Assembly: GCA_030043575.1 (NCBI GenBank) | Contig: JASHXK010000275.1 | Span: 1-7,483, forward strand | Length of the DNA: 7,483 nt | Direction: 5' to 3' | Origin: Terriglobales bacterium | GTDB lineage: Bacteria > Acidobacteriota > Terriglobia > Terriglobales > Acidobacteriaceae | The notes under the pieces: model-generated | Told to the model about the DNA's origin: nothing | What the model saw: only the letters and a program-made list of their open reading frames with translations | The model's database searches: none | Program-made: the position numbers and the translations under genes | Shown: piece after piece, positions 1 to 6,155 of the stretch | How the letters are laid out: each line of letters starts with the position of its first letter | Numbering within the stretch: position 1 is the stretch's first letter

Positions 1-1602
1 GGGGATGGAGACGGCCACGCCAGGCAGATACTTGAAGATCGCCAACAGCGCAATATTGAAGCCGAGACCAATCCATAACACCAGCGCCGAGTTCTGACGC
101 TTCAGCCATCGCCCAACCGCAAAGTTAACCATGGTTGAAGCCAACAGCACCGCCAAGAACCAGGCACCCCAAGTGAGATACAGTCCATAGCTGGCGACGA
201 GCAGGACCGCCTGCCGTACGCGCTGAGACCGGACTTTTATTGCGACGAGCAGCGTCAGCAAAAGTGCAGTAACGTACAGCAGCGTTCGAAACCCGTCTGC
301 TGTTTGCGCACTTACTGGTTGCCTCTGGCTCCCGCTGGCCGCGACTCCTGGCTCGGCCGGATTCGGCGCTACTTCCTGGGCCGCCGGCGCCGGCTGACGC
401 TTCGTTGGCGGAGTTGCTATCAAGCTCTGACTGATGGTGCTTGCAACCACGGCATCCCCGGCAGAGTTGTAGTGGGTGTCGCCGAAAATGAAGTCGTTCA
501 GATACCAGCAGCCGGGCTGCAGTGGAGAACACTGTTCTTTGATCGAGAAGAAGGCGGGAAACAGTGTAATGAAACGCTTGCATTTGCCCTGGCACCAATC
601 GCGCCAGATGCGTACCTGCCGCGAATCCACGCTGTCATGCGCCAGTTGCGCCGGCCACGGGTAAACCACCACGCTGATCGGAATGTCGCGCGCGCCAAGC
701 TCTCGCCAGAGGCTGTCCATCTTCGTCTTCTCTTTAGCGATGCCTCGTTCCAGTCCCAATGGCGCATAACCGATCTCATAGGGCTCGGTGTCGGAAACTT
801 TGCGATAGGTCCAGGCCGAGCGCTCGAGGTCGAATTCGTTACCCCCGTGCCCTAAATCAAGGTGGTACCATCCCAAGCTCACCAGCGCCTTCTCAAAGAA
901 CTGGAAGACATCATTGGTCAGCAGCAGGTGGTTGTTGATCCAGAGCCGCAGAGTGGAATATTCACTGGCCTTGGACAACTTGGTGCTGGTCTTAACCACA
1001 GCGCCAGATGAGTCCGCATCCTCGAAAAACGCCGCTTCGTCCTGGGCGTCGGAGATATCGATGAACACGAGAGCTTCATCGAAGTCGACGCCTTTTTGCG
1101 CCACCATTCTCGCGGTGTTCAAGTAATTGGAGGGCGAATAGCCTTCCACGCTGCCATTCAGAAACTCATATTGCGGAAACTTCGCGGCGATGCGCCCGAT
1201 GAAGCTGTCCTGCCAACTGGTCATTCCTTCCGGTGCGGAGTCACCCAGGATGAGGATGCGGGGCCGGGGATCACTCGGCGCAACTTCCCGGATGCGCTCG
1301 TCACGAAAGCCCAGGCTGTTGGTCTTGAAGTCGTAGGCGTTCCCCAGCCAGGGGCGGATGCAGGAGCAGTTGGGCTGAAACGCGAAGCTACGCACGGGAT
1401 CACGGCTGAAGCAGAAGCCATGCGGCCCGCCGCTGACTGCCGCAGACAGAACCGCGGCGCTATAGAAATAGTCAACGCCGACAAATGCAGCGAGGCTGAG
1501 GATCAGCGCTCCCGCGAAGAGCGCCAATTTAATGCGCCGCCGGCGCTTCTGCCGTGGAGCGTCCGCGTCTGCGCCGGCTGTGACTTTGACTGCTGTGGCC
1601 AT
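1..1602 (-). CDS. SGNH/GDSL esterase domain fused to MBOAT O-acyltransferase (partial, runs off left edge)
   Basis: This is an open frame of 534 codons from ATG 1602 to the window edge, with no stop. Residues 1-24 are basic (PRQKRRRRIK), and about 25-48 form a membrane anchor. An SGNH-type domain follows: ILGDSAPEG (nucleophile Ser122 in GDS), VEGYSPSNY (about 152-160), FIDISDAQDE (180-189), VVVYPWPAQL (311-320) and GDTHYNSAG (Asp375, His377 of the C-terminal D/H block). A Pro/Ala-rich linker spans about 397-440. From 441 hydrophobic helices begin with the MBOAT N-terminal pattern: ASYGLYLTWGAWFL, LLASTMVNFAVGRWL and the FKY motif (523-525). The MBOAT catalytic His would lie beyond the edge. 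Inferred topology is a periplasmic esterase domain tethered at both ends to the inner membrane. The start lies 4 bp after the acyl-carrier stop, without a clear Shine-Dalgarno, so translational coupling is likely. Related systems (AlgI/AlgJ-X, DltB/DltD, PatA/PatB) usually encode these functions separately. Domain assignment is firm; acceptor and acyl group are unknown. Confidence 0.9.
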   Translation of the reverse strand, partial: MATAVKVTAGADADAPRQKRRRRIKLALFAGALILSLAAFVGVDYFYSAAVLSAAVSGGPHGFCFSRDPVRSFAFQPNCSCIRPWLGNAYDFKTNSLGFRDERIREVAPSDPRPRILILGDSAPEGMTSWQDSFIGRIAAKFPQYEFLNGSVEGYSPSNYLNTARMVAQKGVDFDEALVFIDISDAQDEAAFFEDADSSGAVVKTSTKLSKASEYSTLRLWINNHLLLTNDVFQFFEKALVSLGWYHLDLGHGGNEFDLERSAWTYRKVSDTEPYEIGYAPLGLERGIAKEKTKMDSLWRELGARDIPISVVVYPWPAQLAHDSVDSRQVRIWRDWCQGKCKRFITLFPAFFSIKEQCSPLQPGCWYLNDFIFGDTHYNSAGDAVVASTISQSLIATPPTKRQPAPAAQEVAPNPAEPGVAASGSQRQPVSAQTADGFRTLLYVTALLLTLLVAIKVRSQRVRQAVLLVASYGLYLTWGAWFLAVLLASTMVNFAVGRWLKRQNSALVLWIGLGFNIALLAIFKYLPGVAVSIP

Positions 1603-1606
1603 AGGT

Positions 1607-1858
1607 TCAATTGCGCGGCTTGCCCACCCGTCGTGCCGTCGCGAACATCAGCGCCACCGTGTCCATGTCCTTGGGTTGCACTTTGCCGGGAGGAATTCGC
1701 GTGCTGGTGAGATCCTCGAGTTTGCCCAGCAGGTCCACCAGGCTCATCGAATCGATCAGCCCTCCCGAAACCAGCCGCGTGCTTTCGTCGATCTGCAAGC
1801 CAGGCTTGCGAAGCATTTGCGTGATGTACTCCACCATCTGCTGTTCTTCTGTGGTCAC
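1607..1858 (-). CDS. Stand-alone acyl carrier protein (phosphopantetheine-binding)
   Basis: An 83-residue acidic helical protein of normal ACP length. Its carrier motif is GGLIDSMSLVDLL, with Ser37 as the expected 4'-phosphopantetheine attachment site. The start is GTG at 1858, preceded by AGAGG with a 7-nt spacer. GTGA overlaps the stop of the upstream adenylating enzyme by 4 bp, and the next gene starts 4 bp after its own TGA, so the three genes are almost surely co-translated. The DSM in place of the DSL common in fatty-acid ACPs resembles DltC-type carriers. This, together with the flanking adenylating enzyme and MBOAT, suggests a dedicated carrier that receives an acyl group from the adenylate and presents it to the membrane acyltransferase. 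A role in housekeeping fatty-acid synthesis is unlikely, because no fab genes are nearby. The carrier identity is firm; the cargo is inferred. Confidence 0.93.
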   Translation of the reverse strand: MTTEEQQMVEYITQMLRKPGLQIDESTRLVSGGLIDSMSLVDLLGKLEDLTSTRIPPGKVQPKDMDTVALMFATARRVGKPRN

Positions 1859-3642
1859 GAGTCAGCCTCTCGGCAAAGTTCCGGATTCTCGCGCAGCAGC
1901 TTTTCGCGAGTCGCCGAACGAGCCGGCTTGCCGGCAGTGCTTTTCACGATCCACTTGGGCGGCTTCAGAACGATCCTGGGAACGGCCACGCCGGCGCTGG
2001 CCATGATCAGGCTGCGGAGCTCGCCCTCAATGGCGGACGCATTTTGCAACAGCTCCTGGCTCTCGACCTCAGCCACCAGCACGATCTCCTCGGTCCCAAT
2101 CTGATTGTTGTAAAGTCCCAGGGCGACTGCGCGACCGTCGTGAATGGCCGGATGGCTGGCGACGATCTCCTCCAGATCCTGGGGGTAGATGTTCTCGCCG
2201 CCCACGATGATCAGGTCCTTCTTTCGCCCAACCACATACAGCTCGCCATCGAGGCTAAAACCCAGATCGCCGCTGTGATACCAGCCGTCTATGATCGCCG
2301 CCGCAGTCAGGTCCGGACGGTTGTAGTAGCCGCTGAAAAGGCAGTCGCTCTTAATCAGGATTTCTCCCACAGTGCCGTCAGGAACAACCTCACCGGAGGA
2401 CGAGACGATTCGCACCTGGTTTCCGGGCAGGAGTTGTCCGGAGGAAACGAAGGACATCGCCCCGGGCGATTGCTCGGAGACCGGCACGACGCGATGTTCG
2501 CTGCGGAAGCGCGTCGCATCCGCCCATATGCGCGCCGGTCCGCTGCGTCCCTTGATGCCGGATTGGGTCACGGCAAAAACGTTTTCCGCCATGGCGTACG
2601 ACGATTGCAGGGCCTCTCGCCTTAATCCCGTGGGCGCGAAGGCACGATAGAACTCGTCCATGCTGGCGGCGCGAACCGGTTCCGAGCAATTGATCAGCGC
2701 GCGCACCGAGGACAGATCGTATTGCTTCCAGCGCGCCGGCGCGGTCCGCCGGGGCACGAACTGAAAGGTGAAATTTGGCAGCCATGCCAGCGTGCAGCGG
2801 TACTGACTCATGATCTGCAGCATGGTTTCCGGATACATCACCCAGTTCAGAGGCGACTGCATGACGACTGGCATATGGCAAGCCAGCGGCAGCATGAAGC
2901 AGGCGATCAACCCCATGTCGTGGTAAAGCGGCAGCCAGCTATAGACCCGGTCCACAGAGCCGTCGATTTGCAGCGCCTGCCTCAGATATTCGAGCTGTCG
3001 CAGCACGACCGCATGCGTCAAAGCTACGCCCTTTTGCAGGCCCGTGGTTCCCGCCGAATGCTGGAGAAACGCGATGCTTTCAGCGTTCGTACAGCGATCG
3101 GGCAAGTTGGCGTCGCTGTAGGCCATGCTGACGTCTCCTACCCGAACCAGCCTGGCTTGTTCGCCCAACGCAACGTAGGCCCGCATGTCATCCGGGAAAT
3201 CCTCGTCAATGACGATCACGCGAGCGTTGAGGTTGGAGGTCACGCCCGCCAGGCCGGAGCGATACTTCGCCGGTTCAACCTTGAAGTTGGGATAAGCGAG
3301 GATGGCAGGCGCCGCGTCCAGCATCATTGCTCCCGCGAAAACGGTCATCAGGGGAATGGCTTGCGGCATGATCAGAACAACACGGTCCCCGGCCACAACC
3401 CCATGCTCGCGCAGCAACGCCGCCTGATGGCAGGCCCGTCGACGAAAGTCGCCGAAGGTCACCGTCTCAAACGTATCCTCATCGCTCCAAAAGGTGACAA
3501 ACTCGCGCGCGGCAGGAGCGGCATTGAGAGCGTCGGTAAGGGTTTGTGGCGCGGCGGCGATCATTTCAGTCAGGATGGCCTTCCGTCTTGGCGCGTAACT
3601 GGGACGAGACTCGGTAGGAACTCTTGCCTGGAATCGCCCCAT
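1855..3642 (-). CDS. Fatty-acyl-AMP ligase-type adenylating enzyme (ANL superfamily)
   Basis: Predicted 595 residues, the usual size for fatty-acyl-AMP ligases. It should convert a carboxylic acid plus ATP to an acyl-adenylate and load it on the carrier protein encoded next. Visible ANL motifs: P-loop LQHSAGTTGLQKG (193-205), WLPLYHDMG (236-244), INCSEPV (about 317-323), YAMAE (349-353), VPDGTVGEI, SGDLG (457-461), GRKKDLII plus GGENIYPQDLEE (472-492), and a C-terminal KSTAGKPAR with Lys572 as the candidate catalytic lysine. About 40 residues between YAMAE and FVSSGQLLPG match the spacing of the insertion typical of fatty-acyl-AMP ligases and not that of plain acyl-CoA synthetases. I chose ATG 3642 because GAGGA lies 8 nt upstream; an in-frame TTG at 3669 would add nine residues but has no well-placed ribosome site. 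DltA-type D-Ala ligases have a different core motif, so the substrate is more likely a fatty or hydroxy acid, but this is not shown. Confidence 0.9.
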   Translation of the reverse strand: MGRFQARVPTESRPSYAPRRKAILTEMIAAAPQTLTDALNAAPAAREFVTFWSDEDTFETVTFGDFRRRACHQAALLREHGVVAGDRVVLIMPQAIPLMTVFAGAMMLDAAPAILAYPNFKVEPAKYRSGLAGVTSNLNARVIVIDEDFPDDMRAYVALGEQARLVRVGDVSMAYSDANLPDRCTNAESIAFLQHSAGTTGLQKGVALTHAVVLRQLEYLRQALQIDGSVDRVYSWLPLYHDMGLIACFMLPLACHMPVVMQSPLNWVMYPETMLQIMSQYRCTLAWLPNFTFQFVPRRTAPARWKQYDLSSVRALINCSEPVRAASMDEFYRAFAPTGLRREALQSSYAMAENVFAVTQSGIKGRSGPARIWADATRFRSEHRVVPVSEQSPGAMSFVSSGQLLPGNQVRIVSSSGEVVPDGTVGEILIKSDCLFSGYYNRPDLTAAAIIDGWYHSGDLGFSLDGELYVVGRKKDLIIVGGENIYPQDLEEIVASHPAIHDGRAVALGLYNNQIGTEEIVLVAEVESQELLQNASAIEGELRSLIMASAGVAVPRIVLKPPKWIVKSTAGKPARSATREKLLRENPELCREADS

Positions 3643-3789
3643 CGCGTTGTTCCTCGAACCGCTGCTCAAGGCGAGAGCGGAATCCCTCTAGGTTGGGTTG
3701 GAAATCCGCGCAAGAAAACCCCTCGCAGGCGAGACGGCAAATTGAAGGAAGCTCACTGTAGGACAAATTGGTCTGAAGGTGCAATTCCC

Positions 3790-3831
3790 GATATAAAAGC
3801 ACACAATCTTATATGTTCAAGGATAGTAGCA
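3790..3831 (-). promoter_or_regulatory. Candidate promoter of the acylation operon
   Basis: The region is clearly more AT-rich than its surroundings. On the minus strand there are two alternatives. One is an extended -10 TGCTACTAT (3831-3823) with a poor -35. The other is TTGAAC (3820-3815) followed after 19 nt by TATATC (3795-3790). Either gives a leader of roughly 140-175 nt before ATG 3642. Both are weak matches to the sigma-70 consensus, so the exact site is uncertain. Confidence 0.27.
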
Positions 3832-3854
3832 TATCCCGTAGCGGTTTCTTATTG

Positions 3855-3898
3855 CCCAAGTCGGTAGTGTCCTAACTTTAGGACACTACCCCCAAGTC
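3855..3898. repeat. 28-bp perfect palindrome flanked by 8-bp direct repeats (possible miniature mobile element or operator)
   Basis: GGTAGTGTCCTAA (3863-3875) and its exact reverse complement TTAGGACACTACC (3878-3890) are separated only by CT. CCCAAGTC occurs immediately before (3855-3862) and immediately after (3891-3898), like a target-site duplication. A palindrome made of two terminal repeats with almost no interior, inside a duplication, looks like an extreme insertion-sequence deletion product or a tiny non-autonomous element. Its place between divergent genes also fits an operator. The symmetry and the direct repeats are directly visible; the origin is inferred. Confidence 0.6.
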
Positions 3899-4014
3899 GA
3901 CTGTCTTGGCGGTACGCCGGAAACATCCCGATTTCCCTGCCACCCATCACGCCAAGCTCCGCCAGTCGTGTGGCGGTCACTCCAAGCCTGCTACATTGGT
4001 CTCGGAGCCACGGT

Positions 4015-4902
4015 ATGACGACACGTAGATTCGCTTTTGTGCAGCTAGACGTTTTCACCTCGCGACCGCTGGAAGGCAATCAGCTCGCGGTCTTCGACGA
4101 CGCGCGCGGCCTAAGCGACGACGAGATGCAGAAGCTGGCGCGCGAGACCAACCTCTGCGAGACCACCTTCATCCTGCCGCGCGACGCTGCCACCGAGCGC
4201 AGCGAAGGACACAAGGTGCGGATTTTCACTGTCAACGAGGAGCTGCCGTTCGCCGGACATCCCACGCTGGGCACAGCCTGGCACTTGCAGCGGAAATCAA
4301 GTGCCGACGAAGTCGTGCTCGATCTCAAAATCGGCAAGATTCCTGTGCGCTTTGAGCAGCGCGACGGGCTGCTCTTCGGCGAGATGCGGCAGGCCGAACC
4401 GCAATTCGGCGCTACCCATCCGCATGACGTTGTGGCCGGCGTGCTGGGTGTTCCAGTTTCGCAGCTGGACGAGAACCTTCCCATCCAAACGGTCTCGACG
4501 GGCATGCCATTCACGATCGTGCCGTTCCGTTCGCTGGCCGCGCTGCAAAACCTGACTATCGGCTGGAACCAGATGGCTCCGTATCTGGCGACCATCGGCA
4601 ATCCGGCGTTCTTCTACTTTGTCTGCCGCGAGACCGTCAATCGCAATGCGACCCTGCACGCCCGCATGATCTTCTACAACGGCGAAGATCCGGCCACCGG
4701 ATCGGCCGCAGGCTGCTGCACGGCGTGGGCGGTGAAGCATGGTGTGCTGGCGCCGGAATCGCAGGGCCTGATTGAGCAGGGACTGGAGACGCGGCGTCCC
4801 AGTTTTATTCACGTGCGTGCGTCGAAATCAGGAGAGACGATCACAAATGTGCGCGTCGGAGGTAACGTGGTGCAGGTGATTAACGGAGAAGTTACGATGT
4901 GA
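4015..4902 (+). CDS. PhzF-family (phenazine biosynthesis-like / YddE-type) isomerase-like protein
   Basis: A complete 295-residue protein of normal PhzF-family length, with the diaminopimelate-epimerase-like two-lobe fold expected. The N-terminal motif reads FVQLDVFTSRPLEGN, followed by MQKLARETNLCETTF, in which Glu49 matches the catalytic Glu of PhzF. It continues with LPFAGHPTLGTA (Gly81-His82-Pro83) and, in the second lobe, GEDPATGSAAG (223-233). PhzF itself isomerises trans-2,3-dihydro-3-hydroxyanthranilate, but most homologues outside phenazine clusters have no known substrate, and no other phenazine gene is present here. I chose ATG 4015, with GGAG 7 nt upstream; an in-frame ATG at 3970 would add 15 residues unlike the family N-terminus. 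It is monocistronic as far as seen, divergent from the acylation operon, and there is no evidence that it belongs to that system. Confidence 0.93.
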   Translation: MTTRRFAFVQLDVFTSRPLEGNQLAVFDDARGLSDDEMQKLARETNLCETTFILPRDAATERSEGHKVRIFTVNEELPFAGHPTLGTAWHLQRKSSADEVVLDLKIGKIPVRFEQRDGLLFGEMRQAEPQFGATHPHDVVAGVLGVPVSQLDENLPIQTVSTGMPFTIVPFRSLAALQNLTIGWNQMAPYLATIGNPAFFYFVCRETVNRNATLHARMIFYNGEDPATGSAAGCCTAWAVKHGVLAPESQGLIEQGLETRRPSFIHVRASKSGETITNVRVGGNVVQVINGEVTM

Positions 4903-5199
4903 CTTTTCTGAGGATATCCTGTGTGCCTGCAAAAGCCGCATCCAGTACGGTTTTCGCAAGACTCGCCAAAGCGAGGATCACCTTGCGCGGTGCGATTTCC
5001 GGCGGGACGCTCCGCCAAAAATTTTCTGCGTATTTGACCTTCGCAGTACTTGTCTAACGACCACGACGGTCGTACTATCCGGAACGCGCTACTCTCTGGC
5101 GTATCACGAAAATAACCCGGTGACACCGCCCGCGTCCGGCTTTCCTGGTTTGTCCGGATGCGGTGCGCCCAGACTTCCAGAGAAAAGCGGTGGGGGTAA
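4903..5199. other. Intergenic region between phzF-like gene and response regulator
   Basis: About 297 bp without a supportable gene. Just after the phzF-like stop is the short palindrome AGGATATCCT (4911-4920). A small GC hairpin (GGCGGG/TCCGCC, 5001-5016, one G-U pair) is followed by AAAAATTTT and may be a weak terminator on the plus strand. Further on is a candidate promoter for the response regulator. The last 100 bp before ATG 5200 show nothing else that I recognise. Confidence 0.5.
5050..5078 (+). promoter_or_regulatory. Candidate promoter with inverted repeat in the spacer
   Basis: TTGTCT (5050-5055) and TACTAT (5073-5078) are spaced by 17 nt and each matches four of six sigma-70 consensus positions. 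The spacer holds the inverted repeat ACGACC (5057-5062) / GGTCGT (5068-5073), a position where a repressor or MerR-like regulator could act. It would give a leader of about 115 nt for the response regulator. The match is modest and could be chance. Confidence 0.3.
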
Positions 5200-5607
5200 A
5201 TGAAACCGAAACGTACGATTCTCTGCGTCGATGACGACGAACGCTCTCTCTCCGTTCGTAAAGTCTTACTGGAGACACGCGGCTATCGCGTGCTCCCTTG
5301 CTCCGACCCCGAATGCGCCGTTGAAATCATGAAGCATGGCGGCATCGATCTGGTGCTCTCCGACCTGATGATGCCCAAGCTCAGCGGCGCGAAACTGATC
5401 GATCAATTGAAAGCCATATCACCCGGAACGCCGGCGCTGCTGTTTTCCGGATGCGTCAGCTGCTGTACGGAAGACCATCTTGCGGATGCCTGGCTGCCGA
5501 AAGGCGAACTCGCTCCCATGGAGTTGCTGGAGCGCATTCGTGTGCTGCTGATACGCAAGCGCGGTCCCAAGCGTCCCATCAGCTTGCCCCAGCAGCTGGC
5601 GTCCTGA
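5200..5607 (+). CDS. Single-domain response regulator (CheY-like receiver)
   Basis: A 135-residue protein made of one receiver domain with no output domain. The acidic pocket is Asp11-Asp12-Asp13 (ILCVDDDE), the phospho-acceptor is Asp55 (LVLSDLMMP), the conserved Ser/Thr is Ser83, and the conserved lysine is Lys101 (LPKG). It should be phosphorylated by a sensor kinase located elsewhere and act by protein-protein contact, since no kinase lies in the window. ATG 5200 is preceded by a G-rich stretch (5192-5196). The C-terminus ends in a basic tail (RKRGPKRP) after the last helix. An unusual cluster of cysteines (Cys85, Cys88, Cys89) sits just after Ser83 in the beta4-alpha4 loop. Many acidobacteria carry similar stand-alone receivers with the VRKxLLETRGY pattern. 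Its pathway cannot be told from context. Confidence 0.94.
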   Translation: MKPKRTILCVDDDERSLSVRKVLLETRGYRVLPCSDPECAVEIMKHGGIDLVLSDLMMPKLSGAKLIDQLKAISPGTPALLFSGCVSCCTEDHLADAWLPKGELAPMELLERIRVLLIRKRGPKRPISLPQQLAS

Positions 5608-5652
5608 AGAAACCCTCCTAACAGTGACAACCCAGCAAGAAGAATCTGAATA

Positions 5653-5679
5653 GGGAGCGGCATGCAAATTGCCGCTCCC
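5653..5679. terminator. Stem-loop between convergent genes, possible bidirectional terminator
   Basis: GGGAGCGGCA (5653-5662) pairs perfectly with TGCCGCTCCC (5670-5679) around a 7-nt loop. It lies between the ends of the response regulator (stop at 5607) and tsaE (stop at 5687), read towards each other. Neither side has a long T run, so termination would be imperfect, but position and stem strength support the call. Confidence 0.55.
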
Positions 5680-5686
5680 AACAGGA

Positions 5687-6121
5687 TTACTTCTTCTGCA
5701 CAAGAATGTTGCGTTCCTGGTCTCCACGCCGCTCGATGGAGATCATCGCGTCGCATTCGGTTTCAAAGCGCTGGAACTTCTCGCCCCACTCCAAAAGTAC
5801 CAGGTTGCCATTTTCGGAGAACAGCTCATCAAGCCCGAGCGTATCGAGTTCGCGCGGGGCGTCGATGCGATAGAGGTCGACGTGGAATAGATTGACCTCT
5901 GGCCCTCTGTATTCGTGAATGAGGGTGAAGGTGGGACTGGTCACATCGTCCTGCGAAGCGGCCTGCAAGCCTTCGGCAATGCCTTTGACCAGCGTAGTCT
6001 TGCCGGCCCCAAGGTCGCCGCGAAGCACCACCATGCGCAGGTTCTTCAGTGTGGGGGCAAGGGTGCGGCCAAGCGCAATGGTCTCCTCTGCAGAACGCGT
6101 GATGTATTCGGCGGCGGTCAT
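5687..6121 (-). CDS. tsaE: tRNA threonylcarbamoyladenosine biosynthesis ATPase TsaE
   Basis: A complete 144-residue protein, normal length for TsaE (YjeE). It is the small ATPase that works with TsaB and TsaD to transfer threonylcarbamoyl to A37 of ANN-decoding tRNAs in the cytoplasm. The Walker A motif is GDLGAGKTT (35-43, Lys41, Thr42). Family motifs TSPTFTLIHEY (61-71), LFHVDLYRI (78-86) and LLEWGEK (109-115, Glu111-Trp112) follow in order. ATG 6121 has only a poor ribosome site, but the N-terminus fits the family. nnr lies upstream on the same strand, as in many bacteria, but about 200 bp of repeat-rich DNA with a terminator separates the two, so tsaE probably needs its own promoter. Confidence 0.97.
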   Translation of the reverse strand: MTAAEYITRSAEETIALGRTLAPTLKNLRMVVLRGDLGAGKTTLVKGIAEGLQAASQDDVTSPTFTLIHEYRGPEVNLFHVDLYRIDAPRELDTLGLDELFSENGNLVLLEWGEKFQRFETECDAMISIERRGDQERNILVQKK

Positions 6122-6155
6122 TACTAAGGCGGTTCCAAACTAGCGGTATCTTGTC

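Larger units (their letters stand above)
3643..4014. other. Divergent intergenic region between the acylation operon and the phzF-like gene
   Basis: This 372-bp stretch has no convincing gene. From left to right it holds the leader of the adenylating-enzyme gene (3643 to about 3790), an AT-rich block with promoter-like hexamers on the minus strand (about 3790-3850), a 28-bp perfect palindrome (3863-3890) flanked by 8-bp direct repeats, and about 110 bp of ordinary sequence ending in GGAG (4004-4007), the ribosome site of the phzF-like gene. Short minus-strand frames cross it but show no recognisable domain. Confidence 0.6.

Noticed and set aside
304..855. A 183-codon plus-strand frame, with further plus frames through 1096-1710 and 1532-2104
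   Set aside because: All are antisense to the minus-strand operon, whose SGNH, MBOAT, ACP and ligase motifs are unambiguous. The plus frames show no domains.
1855..3642. A true DltA (D-alanine ligase)
   Set aside because: The core motif is YAMAE with a FAAL-like insertion and WLPLYHDMG, not the amino-acid-type GPTE core of DltA. The similarity to the Dlt system is one of pathway logic only.
3566..3802. A 78-codon minus-strand frame overlapping the start of the adenylating-enzyme gene
   Set aside because: It has no recognisable domain, crosses the probable leader and promoter region, and overlaps the well-supported GAGGA-ATG start of the longer gene in another frame.
2722..3867. A 381-codon plus-strand frame opposite the adenylating enzyme
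   Set aside because: Its length comes from the GC-rich codon pattern of the opposite strand. The product is low-complexity (Arg/Gln/His-rich) with no motif, whereas the minus strand holds a full set of ANL motifs.
3849..4079. A 76-codon minus-strand frame across the palindrome and the phzF-like start
   Set aside because: It runs antisense to the conserved PhzF N-terminus and through the palindrome. No family is recognisable and there is no clear ribosome site.
4015..4902. A phenazine biosynthesis cluster
   Set aside because: Only a PhzF-family protein is present. No phzA, B, D, E or G relatives are visible, and most isolated PhzF-family proteins do not make phenazines.
5001..5025. A GC hairpin followed by AAAAATTTT as a strong terminator for the phzF-like gene
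   Set aside because: The stem is only 6 bp with a G-U pair, and the T run is short and separated by five A, so I note it only as a weak possibility within the intergenic entry.
4809..5126. A minus-strand frame of 105 codons over the phzF-like 3' end and the following spacer
   Set aside because: It is antisense to conserved PhzF sequence, has no motif and no good ribosome site.
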